The notes beneath the pieces are model-generated. The model ran no database searches and had not been told where the DNA came from. It saw nothing but the letters and a program-made list of their open reading frames with translations. A program made the position numbers and the translations under genes. A stretch of DNA of 64,000 nt from Streptomyces luteogriseus (GTDB lineage: Bacteria > Actinomycetota > Actinomycetes > Streptomycetales > Streptomycetaceae). Location: contig NZ_JACHMS010000001.1 in assembly GCF_014205055.1 (NCBI RefSeq), positions 4,836,001 to 4,900,000 on the forward strand. Reading direction: 5' to 3'. Positions within the stretch are counted from its first letter, which is position 1. The number at the start of each line of letters is the position of its first letter. Of this stretch, positions 50,106 through 57,720 are shown piece by piece.

Positions 50106-50717
50106 ATGGGACCCATGGCCCCCATACGTGACCAGTCCCTCACCGGCCCCCACCCGGATCTCCACGGCCACGGTCTCCGTCTGCGCCCCTGGGACGCCGG
50201 ATCCGGTGCCGACGTCGACACCTGGCTGCGGGGGCTGCGCGATCCGGAGTTCCGGCGCTGGAACACCCCGCTGCGGCTGGTCACGGACCGGGCGAGTGCG
50301 CGGGAGTCGCTGCGGGCGCGGGCGCAGAGCGCCCTGGAGGGGACGTCGGTGTCGTTCCGGGTCGCGGACGCCCGCAGCGACGCGCCGCTGGGGCACATCG
50401 GGGTCAACGAGATCAAGTACCACCTGAAGGTCGCCCGGGTCGGCTACTGGGTCCTGCCCGAGGCCCGCGGCCAGGGCGTCGCCACCCGGGCCCTGCTGCT
50501 CGCCGCCCACTGGGCGTTGACGGAACTCGGCATGCACCGGTTGGAGTTGGACCACGCGGTCGGTCACGACGCGTCCTGCCGGATCGCCGAGAGGTGCGGG
50601 TTCCCGTACGAGGGCACCCTGCGCGGTGCGATCTTCCAGGAGGGGCGGCACGACGCGTTCCGGGACGCCCATCTGCACGCCCGCCTGGCCACGGACCCGG
50701 AGCCGGCGGATCCGTGA
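50106..50717 (+). CDS. GNAT-family acetyltransferase (RimJ/L type)
   Basis: 203 residues. The GNAT fold shows in 'LRLRPWDAGSGADVDTWLRGLRDPEFRRWN', 'RVGYWVLPEARGQGVATRALLLAAHWALTELGMHRLEL' (acetyl-CoA loop R-G-Q-G-V-A) and 'DASCRIAERCGFPYEGTLRGAIFQEGRHDAFRDA'. The likely reaction is acetylation of an N-terminal or small-molecule amine. ATG 50106 or 50115 may start it. It seems unrelated to the catabolic cluster. Confidence 0.88.
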   Translation: MGPMAPIRDQSLTGPHPDLHGHGLRLRPWDAGSGADVDTWLRGLRDPEFRRWNTPLRLVTDRASARESLRARAQSALEGTSVSFRVADARSDAPLGHIGVNEIKYHLKVARVGYWVLPEARGQGVATRALLLAAHWALTELGMHRLELDHAVGHDASCRIAERCGFPYEGTLRGAIFQEGRHDAFRDAHLHARLATDPEPADP

Positions 50718-50849
50718 GGAGGGCGGGGCAGGCCGATGTGATGCGTGTCACGTCGACTGGCCGATCAGTCCGCCCGGCCCCGCCGGTCATACCCGGCAAC
50801 CGCAGCGCAACCGCCGCCGCACCGCCGAGAAGTGAAGGGACCGGCCGAG

Positions 50850-51062
50850 ATGACCGCACCCGTGAAGGGCCCCGCCTCCTACTTCCCCTCCATCGAGAAG
50901 AAGTACGGCCGACCGATCGCCGACTGGCAGGAGCTCATCCGCTCCTCGCCGCTGACCCGGCACATGGAGCTCGTCACCTGGCTCAAGACCGAACACGGCC
51001 TGGGCCACGGCCACGCCAACGCGCTGGTCGCGCACACGCTTGCCGAGAACAGCGGCAAGTGA
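50850..51062 (+). CDS. DUF4287-family small protein
   Basis: 70 residues from ATG 50850. 'GPASYFPSIEKKYGRPIADWQELIRSSPLTRHMELVTWLKTEHGLGHGHANALVAHTL' is the DUF4287 pattern: helical, with an HTH-like end. Function unknown; related proteins are widespread. Confidence 0.88.
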   Translation: MTAPVKGPASYFPSIEKKYGRPIADWQELIRSSPLTRHMELVTWLKTEHGLGHGHANALVAHTLAENSGK

Positions 51063-51124
51063 GCGGGCGGGGGGCCGCCGGAAAAGCGGGTGAGCCGTGG
51101 CGGGGGTCCGCGGCACCATGAATC

Positions 51125-52036
51125 ATGGACACCGGAACCGGAATTGACCCCGAAACCGAAACCGAAACCGATACCGACGCCGATACGGGCGGCTGGCACC
51201 TCACCCATGACCTCGACGACTTCCTGACCCGCGCCGGCGCGTTCCTCCGCTCCCGGCCGGCGCTGCACACCGTGCCGCTGACCGTCACGGAGACCCTGCG
51301 GACACGCGGCCGGTGCGTGTACGGCGACGGCGCACCGGAGTTCGGCGTGCTGGAACGGGCGGGAGAGGTCCGGGCGGCCTTCTTCCGCACCCCGCCGCAC
51401 TGGCTGAACCTCACCGCCCTCACCCCCGAGGACGCCGACTCCCTCGCGGCGCGGCTGGCCGCCCTCGGCCGTCGTCTGCCCGGCGTGAACGCGGAGTGCG
51501 ACACCGCGGCCGCCTTCGCCGAGGCCTGGCAGCGGCACACGGGCACTCCGGCGGTCCTCCGCCAGCGCCAGCGGCTCTACCGGCTCGGCACCCTGACCCA
51601 GCCGGGCCCCGTGCCGCCGGGCGGCCCCCGGATCGCCGTCGAGGCGGACCGCGAGCTTCTGCTGCGCTGGCACGACGAGTTCAGCGTGTCCGTCGGCCTG
51701 GGCAGCGTCCGCGACTCCGCAGAGTGGGTGGACGCCCGCATCGCCGGCGGCGGCATCACCCTGTGGGAGACCGCCGACGGCACACCCGTCGCCATGGCCG
51801 GCACCGGCCCCCGGGTCGCGGGGCAGGTCCGTGTCGCCCCGGTCTACACCCCGCCCCACCTCCGCGGCCGCGGCTACGCGGGCGCCGCGACGACCGAGGT
51901 CAGCCGCGCCGCCCTGGCCTCCGGCGCGGACGAGGTGCTCCTCTTCACCGACCTGGACAACCCGACCAGCAACGGCCTCTATCAGCGCATCGGCTACCGG
52001 CCGGTGGCGGACTTCGACGTGTACGACTTCACGTAG
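51125..52036 (+). CDS. GNAT acetyltransferase with N-terminal extension
   Basis: 303 residues. After a charged start ('DPETETETDTDADTG', encoded by a CCGAAA-type short repeat) come about 130 residues of unclear fold, then a C-terminal GNAT domain: 'VAPVYTPPHLRGRGYAGAATTEVSRAALASGADEVLLFTDLDNPTSNGLYQRIGYRPVADFDVYDF', with R-G-R-G-Y-A as the acetyl-CoA loop. Substrate unknown. Confidence 0.87.
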   Translation: MDTGTGIDPETETETDTDADTGGWHLTHDLDDFLTRAGAFLRSRPALHTVPLTVTETLRTRGRCVYGDGAPEFGVLERAGEVRAAFFRTPPHWLNLTALTPEDADSLAARLAALGRRLPGVNAECDTAAAFAEAWQRHTGTPAVLRQRQRLYRLGTLTQPGPVPPGGPRIAVEADRELLLRWHDEFSVSVGLGSVRDSAEWVDARIAGGGITLWETADGTPVAMAGTGPRVAGQVRVAPVYTPPHLRGRGYAGAATTEVSRAALASGADEVLLFTDLDNPTSNGLYQRIGYRPVADFDVYDFT

Positions 52037-52072
52037 AAGGAGGTGGGTGGCCAGGCCCCTGGCCCCCGCCCT

Positions 52073-52750
52073 TCACGGCCACAGCAGCTCGCGCGACCAC
52101 TCCTCCCCGTCCTGCTCCTCTTCCCGCCGGTAGCGGAGCCGGACGTGCCGCCGTCGCTCGTCGCCCTGGAAGAACTCGACCTCCTCGGCCCGCAGCCGGT
52201 ACAGCGTCCAGGACGGCACCGGCGCCTCCGGTTCCCGTGACGCCCGTTCCCACGCCGACTGCGAGGCACGGGCCAGGTCGTCCAAGGACGGCAGGACCTC
52301 GCTCTGCCGCCCGGTCAGCGCCGCGGCCAGCGCGCCCGTCGAGCGGGCGTGCAGATCGCCCTGGGCATCCCCGGACGGCGCCGCCGTCACCGGGCCGCGC
52401 ACCCGGACCTGGCGGCCCAGCACCGGCCAGTAGAAGCCGAGCGCGGCATACGGGCGGGCGGCGAGGTGCCGTCCCTTGCGGCTGCCGGCGTGGGACGCGA
52501 AGGACCAGCCGTCGGCGTCCGCGCCGTGCAGCATCACGATCCGCACGTCGGGCAGGCCCGACTCGTCCGAGGTCGCCAGCGACATGGTGTGCGGCTCGGT
52601 CTGCCCGGCCGCCACCGCCGCCGCGAACCACTCGGCGAACAGGGGCAGGGGAGTGGCCGGGGCGGTGGCCGGCTCGAAGGAGGGCAGGTCCGTGACCTTC
52701 GGGTCCCAGACCCGCAGTGACCTCAGCAGCTCGTGAAGATCGGTTGCCAT
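52073..52750 (-). CDS. Pyridoxamine 5'-phosphate oxidase-family flavoprotein
   Basis: 225 residues resembling PdxH: 'MSLATSDESGLPDVRIVMLHGADADGWSFASHAGSRKGRHLAARPYAALGFYWPVLGRQVRVRGPV' and a C-terminal segment 'WTLYRLRAEEVEFFQGDERRRHVRLRY'. PdxH uses FMN to oxidise PNP/PMP to pyridoxal phosphate. The canonical C-terminal R-x-H-D-R substrate motif reads differently here, so it may be a PdxH-like enzyme rather than true PdxH. No symbol is given. Confidence 0.82.
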   Translation of the reverse strand: MATDLHELLRSLRVWDPKVTDLPSFEPATAPATPLPLFAEWFAAAVAAGQTEPHTMSLATSDESGLPDVRIVMLHGADADGWSFASHAGSRKGRHLAARPYAALGFYWPVLGRQVRVRGPVTAAPSGDAQGDLHARSTGALAAALTGRQSEVLPSLDDLARASQSAWERASREPEAPVPSWTLYRLRAEEVEFFQGDERRRHVRLRYRREEEQDGEEWSRELLWP

Positions 52751-52804
52751 GCCTCGATTGTGTCCCGTTCCGCCCGGCGCCGGGGAACGCGGGCCTCCCC
52801 GGCT

Positions 52805-52960
52805 CGCCGGTCCTGGGTTTCTCCGGCCCCGCTTCGCCGGTCCTGGGTTTCTCCGGCCCCGCTTTCGCCGGTCCTGGGCTTCTCCGGCCCCGCTTTCGCC
52901 GGTGCGGGCGCCCCGCCCCCGCCTTCGCCGTCCCGGGCCTCTCCGGCCCTGCCCCAGCGC
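52805..52960. repeat. 30-31 bp tandem repeat, three good and two decayed units
   Basis: Units begin CGCCGGTCCTGGGTTTCTCC at 52805 and 52835, and CGCCGGTCCTGGGCTTCTCC at 52866; each continues GGCCCCGCTT(T). Decayed units follow from 52897. The tract fills the gap between the start of the PdxH-like gene and the 3' end of the thiolase gene. Confidence 0.85.
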
Positions 52961-52978
52961 CTCACCCCGCCCAGCGCC

Positions 52979-54148
52979 TCACCCCGCCCCCAGCACCACC
53001 GTCCCCGACGAGCAGAACCACCCCCCCGTCCCCGACGCCACCGCCAGTCGTGGCGGTGAGCCGTCGCCCCGCCGCACCTGCCGTTCCCCGCACTCCCCGC
53101 GCAGCTGCCGCACCGCCTCCACCAGCAGGAACAGCCCCCGCATCCCGGGATGCTGGGCCGACAGGCCGCCCCCGTCGGTGTTCACGGGCAGCTCACCGCC
53201 CTCGACCCGCAGCCGCCCCTTCGCCACGAACGCCCCGCCCTCGCCCTTCCCGCAGAAACCGAGGTCCTCCAGCGTCACCAGCGTCATGTAGGTGAACGCG
53301 TCGTAGATCTCGGCGACCTCGATCTCCGCCGGCCGCACCCCCGCTCGCTCGAACGCCAGCCGCCCGCTCACCGCCGCGGGCGACACCGTGAAGTCCGGCC
53401 ATTCGGACATCGTCGCGTGCGACACGGACTCCCCGCTCCCCAGCACCCACACCGGCGACGTCCGGCAGTCCCGTACGTACTCCTCGGCCACCAGCAGCAC
53501 CGCCGCCCCGCCGTCGGAACGGACGCAGCAGTGCAGCTTGGTGAAGGGGTCCGCGATCATGGGCCCGGACAGCACCTCGTCGACCGAGATCGGGGTGCGG
53601 AACATCGCCTCCGGGTTGAGGGCCGCGTTGGCCCGGGCCTGCACCGCCACCTCCGCCAGCTGCTCGATCGTCGTGCCGTACTCGATCATGTGGCGGCGGG
53701 CCGCCATGGCGTACTTGGCGATCAGGGTGTGGCCGTACGGGACCTCGAACTGCATGGGCCCCCGGGCGCCGAAGGACAGGGTCCCGGTGCGGCGGCCGGC
53801 CCTGACGTCCGCCCGGGCCGTCGAGCCGTAGACGAGCAGGACCGCGCGGGCGTGCCCGGCGGCGATGGCGTCCGCCGCGTGAGCCGCCATGACCTCCCAG
53901 GCCGAGCCGCCCACGGAGGTGGAGTCGACCCAGGTGGGGCGCAGGCCCAGGTACTCGGCGACCTCGACGGGCGCCAGGGTGCCGAGGCCCGCCGAGGCGA
54001 AGCCGTCGACCAGCGACCGGTCCAGGCCCGCGTCCGCCAGGGCACGGCGGGCCGCCTGGGCGTGCAGCGCGTACGGGGTCGCGTCGTCCACACGGCCGCA
54101 GTCCGAGAGGGCCACGCCGACGACGGCCACTTTCCTCCGGGCCACCAT
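52979..54148 (-). CDS. SCP-x-type thiolase (acetyl-CoA acetyltransferase family)
   Basis: 389 residues: 'VAVVGVALSDCGRVDDATPYALHAQAARRALADAGL', 'STSVGGSAWEVMAAHAADAIAAG', the catalytic-His region 'VAEIYDAFTYMTLVTLEDLGFCGKGEGG' and 'PVNTDGGGLSAQHPGMRG'. The usual nucleophilic Cys position reads 'TSVGGSAWE', without a Cys, as in the lipid-transfer/aldolase-like thiolases (Ltp2 type) that work with DUF35 partners. A retro-aldol role is therefore possible. The operator is 3 bases upstream of ATG 54148, so the mRNA is probably leaderless. Confidence 0.87.
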   Translation of the reverse strand: MVARRKVAVVGVALSDCGRVDDATPYALHAQAARRALADAGLDRSLVDGFASAGLGTLAPVEVAEYLGLRPTWVDSTSVGGSAWEVMAAHAADAIAAGHARAVLLVYGSTARADVRAGRRTGTLSFGARGPMQFEVPYGHTLIAKYAMAARRHMIEYGTTIEQLAEVAVQARANAALNPEAMFRTPISVDEVLSGPMIADPFTKLHCCVRSDGGAAVLLVAEEYVRDCRTSPVWVLGSGESVSHATMSEWPDFTVSPAAVSGRLAFERAGVRPAEIEVAEIYDAFTYMTLVTLEDLGFCGKGEGGAFVAKGRLRVEGGELPVNTDGGGLSAQHPGMRGLFLLVEAVRQLRGECGERQVRRGDGSPPRLAVASGTGGWFCSSGTVVLGAG

Positions 54149-54150
54149 GA

Positions 54151-54169
54151 ATCTGACGGTACATCAGAT
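54151..54169. promoter_or_regulatory. TetR-type operator, site 9
   Basis: ATCTGACGGTACATCAGAT is symmetric in its outer arms (ATCTGA/TCAGAT). It begins 3 bases upstream of the thiolase ATG on the minus strand. Confidence 0.8.
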
Positions 54170-54216
54170 GACGGTGGGGGCGGCAGGGCTCTGGGCTTCC
54201 CCGTTCCGCAGCCCTA

Positions 54217-54235
54217 ATATGACGCATCGTCAGAT
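54217..54235. promoter_or_regulatory. TetR-type operator, site 10
   Basis: ATATGACGCATCGTCAGAT, one mismatch in the left arm. It lies 17 bp before the ACAD ATG at 54253 and 66 bp from site 9, so the two control the divergent thiolase and ACAD genes. Confidence 0.8.
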
Positions 54236-54252
54236 GCGGAGAGAGGTGCCCC

Positions 54253-55470
54253 ATGGACGCCCGCTTCACCGACGAACAGGACGAGATCAGCCGCACCCTG
54301 CGCGAACTCCTCGGCAAGCGGTGCGGTCCGGACGAGCTGCGGGCCGCCGTCGACACCCCGGCCGGACACGACCCCGCCTTGTGGACCACCCTCGCCGAGC
54401 AACTCGGCCTGCCCGGACTGGCCCTCCCCGAGACCTACGGCGGTGTCGGCTGCACGGCGACCGAACTGGCCCTGGCCTGCGAGGAGACGGGCCGCACCCT
54501 CGCCCCGACCTCGCTGCTCGCCACCGCCGTCCTCGCCGCCCCGCTGCTGCTCGACCTCGGCACCGACGCCCAGCGCGCCGAGCTCCTGCCGCGCATCGCC
54601 TCCGGCGCACTCACCGCCACCCTCGCCGTACCGGGGCCCGCCCTCGCCACCGCCCTCGCGCTCACCGGCCACGACCCGCGCGGGGAGTGGGCCGGCGGGG
54701 GACGGGCCGGGGGCGTCCAGGCCCGGCGGGCCGAGGGCGGCTGGCAGCTGTACGGGCAGGCCGACCAGGTGCTCGACGGGCACAGCGCCCCACTGCTCGT
54801 GGTCGCCGCGCACGCCGGGGGGTTCGCCCGCTCCCGCGTCCTGCTCTTCCTGGTGCGCGGTGACGCCGCCGGGCTGACCCGCGTACGGCAGACCGCGCTG
54901 GACGCCACCCGCCCGCAGGGGCGGATCCAACTGCGTCATGCAAAAGCCGAGTTGCTGGGCGACGAGACCGTGGACACCCTCCCCGCCCTCGCCCGGCTCG
55001 GCGGCACCGCAGCCGCCTGCCTCGCAGCCGAGGCCGTGGGGGCGGCCGGCCGGGTGCTGGAGCGGACGGTCGAGTACGTGGGGCAGCGCGAGCAGTTCGG
55101 GCGGCCGGTCGGCTCCTTCCAGGCGGTCAAGCACCGGCTGGCCGACGCGTACGTCCAGGTCCAGACAGCCCGCTCGGCGGCGTACTACGCGGCCTGGGCG
55201 GCCGCCACCGAAGCCACCGCCACCCCGAGCGGCGGAACCGCCCCCGAGGAGACGGCCGGGGGTCTCGCCCTCGCCCAGGCGCTCGAAGCGCTGCGCCGCG
55301 CCGCCGCCGAGGGGATCCAGCTGCACGGCGGCATCGGCTTCACCTGGGAGCACGAGGCTCATCTGTACTTCAAGCGTGCCGCGGGCGACGAGCTGCTGTT
55401 CGGGCCGGTGCACCGGCTGCGGGCGCACGCGGCCGACGCGGCACACGTCTTCGAGGAGGCCGGCCCGTGA
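54253..55470 (+). CDS. Acyl-CoA dehydrogenase, small-subunit-like
   Basis: 405 residues: 'RFTDEQDEISRTLRELLGKRCGPDEL', 'EQLGLPGLALPETYGGVGCTATELALACEE', 'YVGQREQFGRPVGSFQAVKHRLADAYVQV' and 'IQLHGGIGFTWEHEAHLYFKRA'. The flavin motif 'SEPGAGSD' is absent, as in the partner subunit of heteromeric ACADs. ATG 54253 follows GAGAGG and an operator. It overlaps the next gene by 4 bp. Confidence 0.9.
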   Translation: MDARFTDEQDEISRTLRELLGKRCGPDELRAAVDTPAGHDPALWTTLAEQLGLPGLALPETYGGVGCTATELALACEETGRTLAPTSLLATAVLAAPLLLDLGTDAQRAELLPRIASGALTATLAVPGPALATALALTGHDPRGEWAGGGRAGGVQARRAEGGWQLYGQADQVLDGHSAPLLVVAAHAGGFARSRVLLFLVRGDAAGLTRVRQTALDATRPQGRIQLRHAKAELLGDETVDTLPALARLGGTAAACLAAEAVGAAGRVLERTVEYVGQREQFGRPVGSFQAVKHRLADAYVQVQTARSAAYYAAWAAATEATATPSGGTAPEETAGGLALAQALEALRRAAAEGIQLHGGIGFTWEHEAHLYFKRAAGDELLFGPVHRLRAHAADAAHVFEEAGP

Positions 55471-55937
55471 GGGGTGCGCGTGTGGTGCAGAAGGTGTCGT
55501 CGACCAGGGGCTTCGCCCGCGTGGCACCGCATGTGGTGCCCGCCCTCGACCGTGCCGTCCACCGGCTCACCAGGGGGCGGGTGCTGCTCAGCGCGCAACT
55601 GCTCCCCGGGGTGGTGCTGACCTCGACCGGGGCGCGCAGCGGACTGCCCCGCCGTACCCCCCTGGCCTGCATGCCCGAGGACGGCGGGCGCTGCTGGATC
55701 CTCGTCGGGTCCAACTTCGGGCGGCCCGGGCACCCCGCCTGGAGTCACAACCTGCTGGCGCATCCCGATGCGGAGATCAGCTGGAAGGGCCGGGACGTCC
55801 CGGTCACGGCCCGGCTGCTGGCGGGGGAGGAACGGGCTGCCGCGTGGCAGGCGCTGCTGCGGTTCTGGCCGCCCTACGCGGCGTACCAGGCGCGGGTGGA
55901 GCGGGAGATCCGGGTGTTCCGCCTCGTGCGGCGTTGA
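55467..55937 (+). CDS. Deazaflavin (F420)-dependent nitroreductase-family protein
   Basis: 156 residues from GTG 55467, coupled to the ACAD by a GTGA overlap. 'PGVVLTSTGARSGLPRRTPLACMPEDGGRCWILVGSNFGRPGHPAWSHNLLAHPDAEISWKGRDVPVTARLLAGEE' is the Ddn/FDOR-B pattern. These split-barrel proteins use F420H2 to reduce unsaturated rings or quinones. In this cluster it could saturate a ring double bond (inference). Confidence 0.9.
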   Translation: MRGARVVQKVSSTRGFARVAPHVVPALDRAVHRLTRGRVLLSAQLLPGVVLTSTGARSGLPRRTPLACMPEDGGRCWILVGSNFGRPGHPAWSHNLLAHPDAEISWKGRDVPVTARLLAGEERAAAWQALLRFWPPYAAYQARVEREIRVFRLVRR

Positions 55938-55958
55938 CGGCGGGCGGAGAAAGCGCAA

Positions 55959-55992
55959 CAGGCGGTGGTCCACCCGGGTGGACCACCGCCTG
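55959..55992. terminator. Perfect 15-bp bidirectional terminator
   Basis: CAGGCGGTGGTCCAC (55959-55973) and GTGGACCACCGCCTG (55978-55992) pair without mismatch around a CCGG loop, between the convergent Ddn-like and TetR genes. Confidence 0.92.
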
Positions 55993-56032
55993 CCAGACAG
56001 GACAAGGGAACGTAAGAGGCTGGTGCGCCGCG

Positions 56033-56680
56033 CTACTTCGTCGGCTTCCGGCCGGTGACGCCCAGGTGCACCAACAGGGCGAGGTTCGGCTTCAGTTCGG
56101 CCTGCTTCACGCCCCAGGAGGAGAAGCCCTTCTGGTGGGAGGCGACAGCCGCGAGCATCGCGACCAGCGAGCCGGCGACGGCCGCCGGGTTCACGTCCTT
56201 GTCGACCCTGCCCTTGGCCTGGAGCTCGGCGACGGCGTCCGCCAGGGAGTTGTTCACCGAGTTGAGGATCTTCATCCGGAGTTTGTAGAAGCGCTTGTCG
56301 CCCTCGGCGGCGCCGAGATCGACGACCCGGAGGATCGCGTCGTTCTTGCGCCAGAACTCCAGGAAGCCGTCGACGAGCTCCTGCGCCGTCTGCCAGCCGG
56401 CCTTGCCGGCCCAGGAGCGGCCCTCCAGGAGCTCCGTCAACGCGGCGCCCTCGGTGGCCATTTGCTCGGCGATCTCCAGGACGGCGCCCTCGACGTCCGG
56501 GAAGTACTGGTAGAAGGTCGCGGGTGAAGTGCCCGCTTTCCGGGCGACATCGATGACTTTGACGTCGCGGTACGGGGAGGAGCTGAGCATCTCGCTGAGG
56601 CAGTCGAGCAGCTTCTGCCGGGTCGCCTGCCCACGTCGGCCGGCCACGCGGCCGTCGACGGTACGCACTTGTCCTGTCAT
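56033..56680 (-). CDS. TetR-family regulator, likely controller of the cluster
   Basis: 215 residues. The HTH is 'ATRQKLLDCLSEMLSSSPYRDVKVIDVARKAGTSPATFYQYFPDVEGAVLEIAEQM', followed by a helical ligand domain (about 75-205). The palindrome CTGTCATGCCGTCAG (56674-56688) covers the start codon and is one base from the CTGAC-N5-GTCAG sites elsewhere, so self-repression is expected. It is the only TetR gene in the window and adjoins the thiolase/ACAD operators. The ligand, presumably an acyl-CoA intermediate, cannot be read from sequence. Confidence 0.9.
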   Translation of the reverse strand: MTGQVRTVDGRVAGRRGQATRQKLLDCLSEMLSSSPYRDVKVIDVARKAGTSPATFYQYFPDVEGAVLEIAEQMATEGAALTELLEGRSWAGKAGWQTAQELVDGFLEFWRKNDAILRVVDLGAAEGDKRFYKLRMKILNSVNNSLADAVAELQAKGRVDKDVNPAAVAGSLVAMLAAVASHQKGFSSWGVKQAELKPNLALLVHLGVTGRKPTK

Positions 56681-56688
56681 GCCGTCAG
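56674..56688. promoter_or_regulatory. TetR-type operator, site 11 (autoregulatory)
   Basis: CTGTCATGCCGTCAG: arms CTGTC/GTCAG, one mismatch from consensus. It overlaps the TetR ATG (56678-56680 on the minus strand), so bound protein would block its own initiation. Confidence 0.6.
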
Positions 56689-56802
56689 CTTACCGAGGCG
56701 TGATCGGGGCGCGATTCGGCCGACTGCAAATGGGGTGCGGGAGGGTGCCGGGGCTGGTGTGCCTGGTCTGCGGGGTGCGGCAGTCGCGGTTACGTTGTCG
56801 GC

Positions 56803-57528
56803 ATGGCCGAAAACAGGGCATCGGTGTACGGAGAGGGCGTCCCCTGCTGGGTGGACGCGCAGCTTCGTGACGTCGAGGCGGGCAAGCGGTTCTACGGTGA
56901 ACTTTTCGGGTGGACCTTCGAGGACGAGTGGTTCGGCTCCTTCACCGAGGCGCTGAAGGACGGCGAACCGGTGGCCGCCCTCGTCCGCAAGGTGGACGGA
57001 CGGCTGCCCACCGTCTGGACGGTGTACTTCGCGACCCCGGACGCCCCGGCCCTGGCCCGGCGCATCCGGGACGCGGGCGGGCAGATCGTCTCGGCGCCGG
57101 TGCCGGCCGGGGAACTGGGCGTCACCGCGCTCGTCACCGACCCCGAGGGCGCCGTCTTCGCCCTGTGGCAGCCGGAGGAGCACCCCGGGTTCGGCAAACG
57201 GCACGAGCCGGGCACCTTCGCCTGGGCCGAGCTGTACGCCCGGGACACCGAGGCGGCCAACGCCTTCTACGGCGACCTCTTCCGGGAGGCCCTGTTCGGG
57301 CCGGACGCGGCACCCGACTTCGGCCGCGCCCCCGTGACCGACGTGTACCCGGCCGAGATGCCGCCCCACTTCCTCGTCCACTTCGCCGTCGAGGACGTGG
57401 CGGCCGCGCTGGAGGACGTGACGCGGCTCGGCGGCCGGGTCCAGGTTCCGCCTTTCGAGACGTCGTACGGCGAGGTCGCCGTCGTCACCGACAATCAGGG
57501 GGCGTCCTTCGCGCTGCTGCACCGCTGA
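56803..57528 (+). CDS. VOC-superfamily protein, two glyoxalase-like domains
   Basis: 241 residues in two similar halves: 'PCWVDAQLRDVEAGKRFYGELFGWTFEDEW' (1-125) and 'GTFAWAELYARDTEAANAFYGDLF' (126-241), each ending near 'VVTDPEGAVFALWQ' or 'VVTDNQGASFALLHR'. It belongs to the two-domain vicinal oxygen chelate proteins. Metal ligands are incomplete, so it may be a binding or resistance protein rather than an enzyme. No operator upstream. Confidence 0.88.
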   Translation: MAENRASVYGEGVPCWVDAQLRDVEAGKRFYGELFGWTFEDEWFGSFTEALKDGEPVAALVRKVDGRLPTVWTVYFATPDAPALARRIRDAGGQIVSAPVPAGELGVTALVTDPEGAVFALWQPEEHPGFGKRHEPGTFAWAELYARDTEAANAFYGDLFREALFGPDAAPDFGRAPVTDVYPAEMPPHFLVHFAVEDVAAALEDVTRLGGRVQVPPFETSYGEVAVVTDNQGASFALLHR

Positions 57529-57720
57529 CCAGGCAGGCTTTGGTCAGCGTTTGATCTCTTCTGTGCCGAGACATCCCAATTGTCACCGGGTTCGCAACCG
57601 GGGCTCCGGCCAGGAAGAATCAGGGTGCGTGCCGCCATGGCGGTGCGGTGGTGAGACGCTGCACGGGGTCGCGTGGAACATGTGGCTTGGCGCGGCTCGT
57701 ACGGGGAGGTGGCAGGCAGA

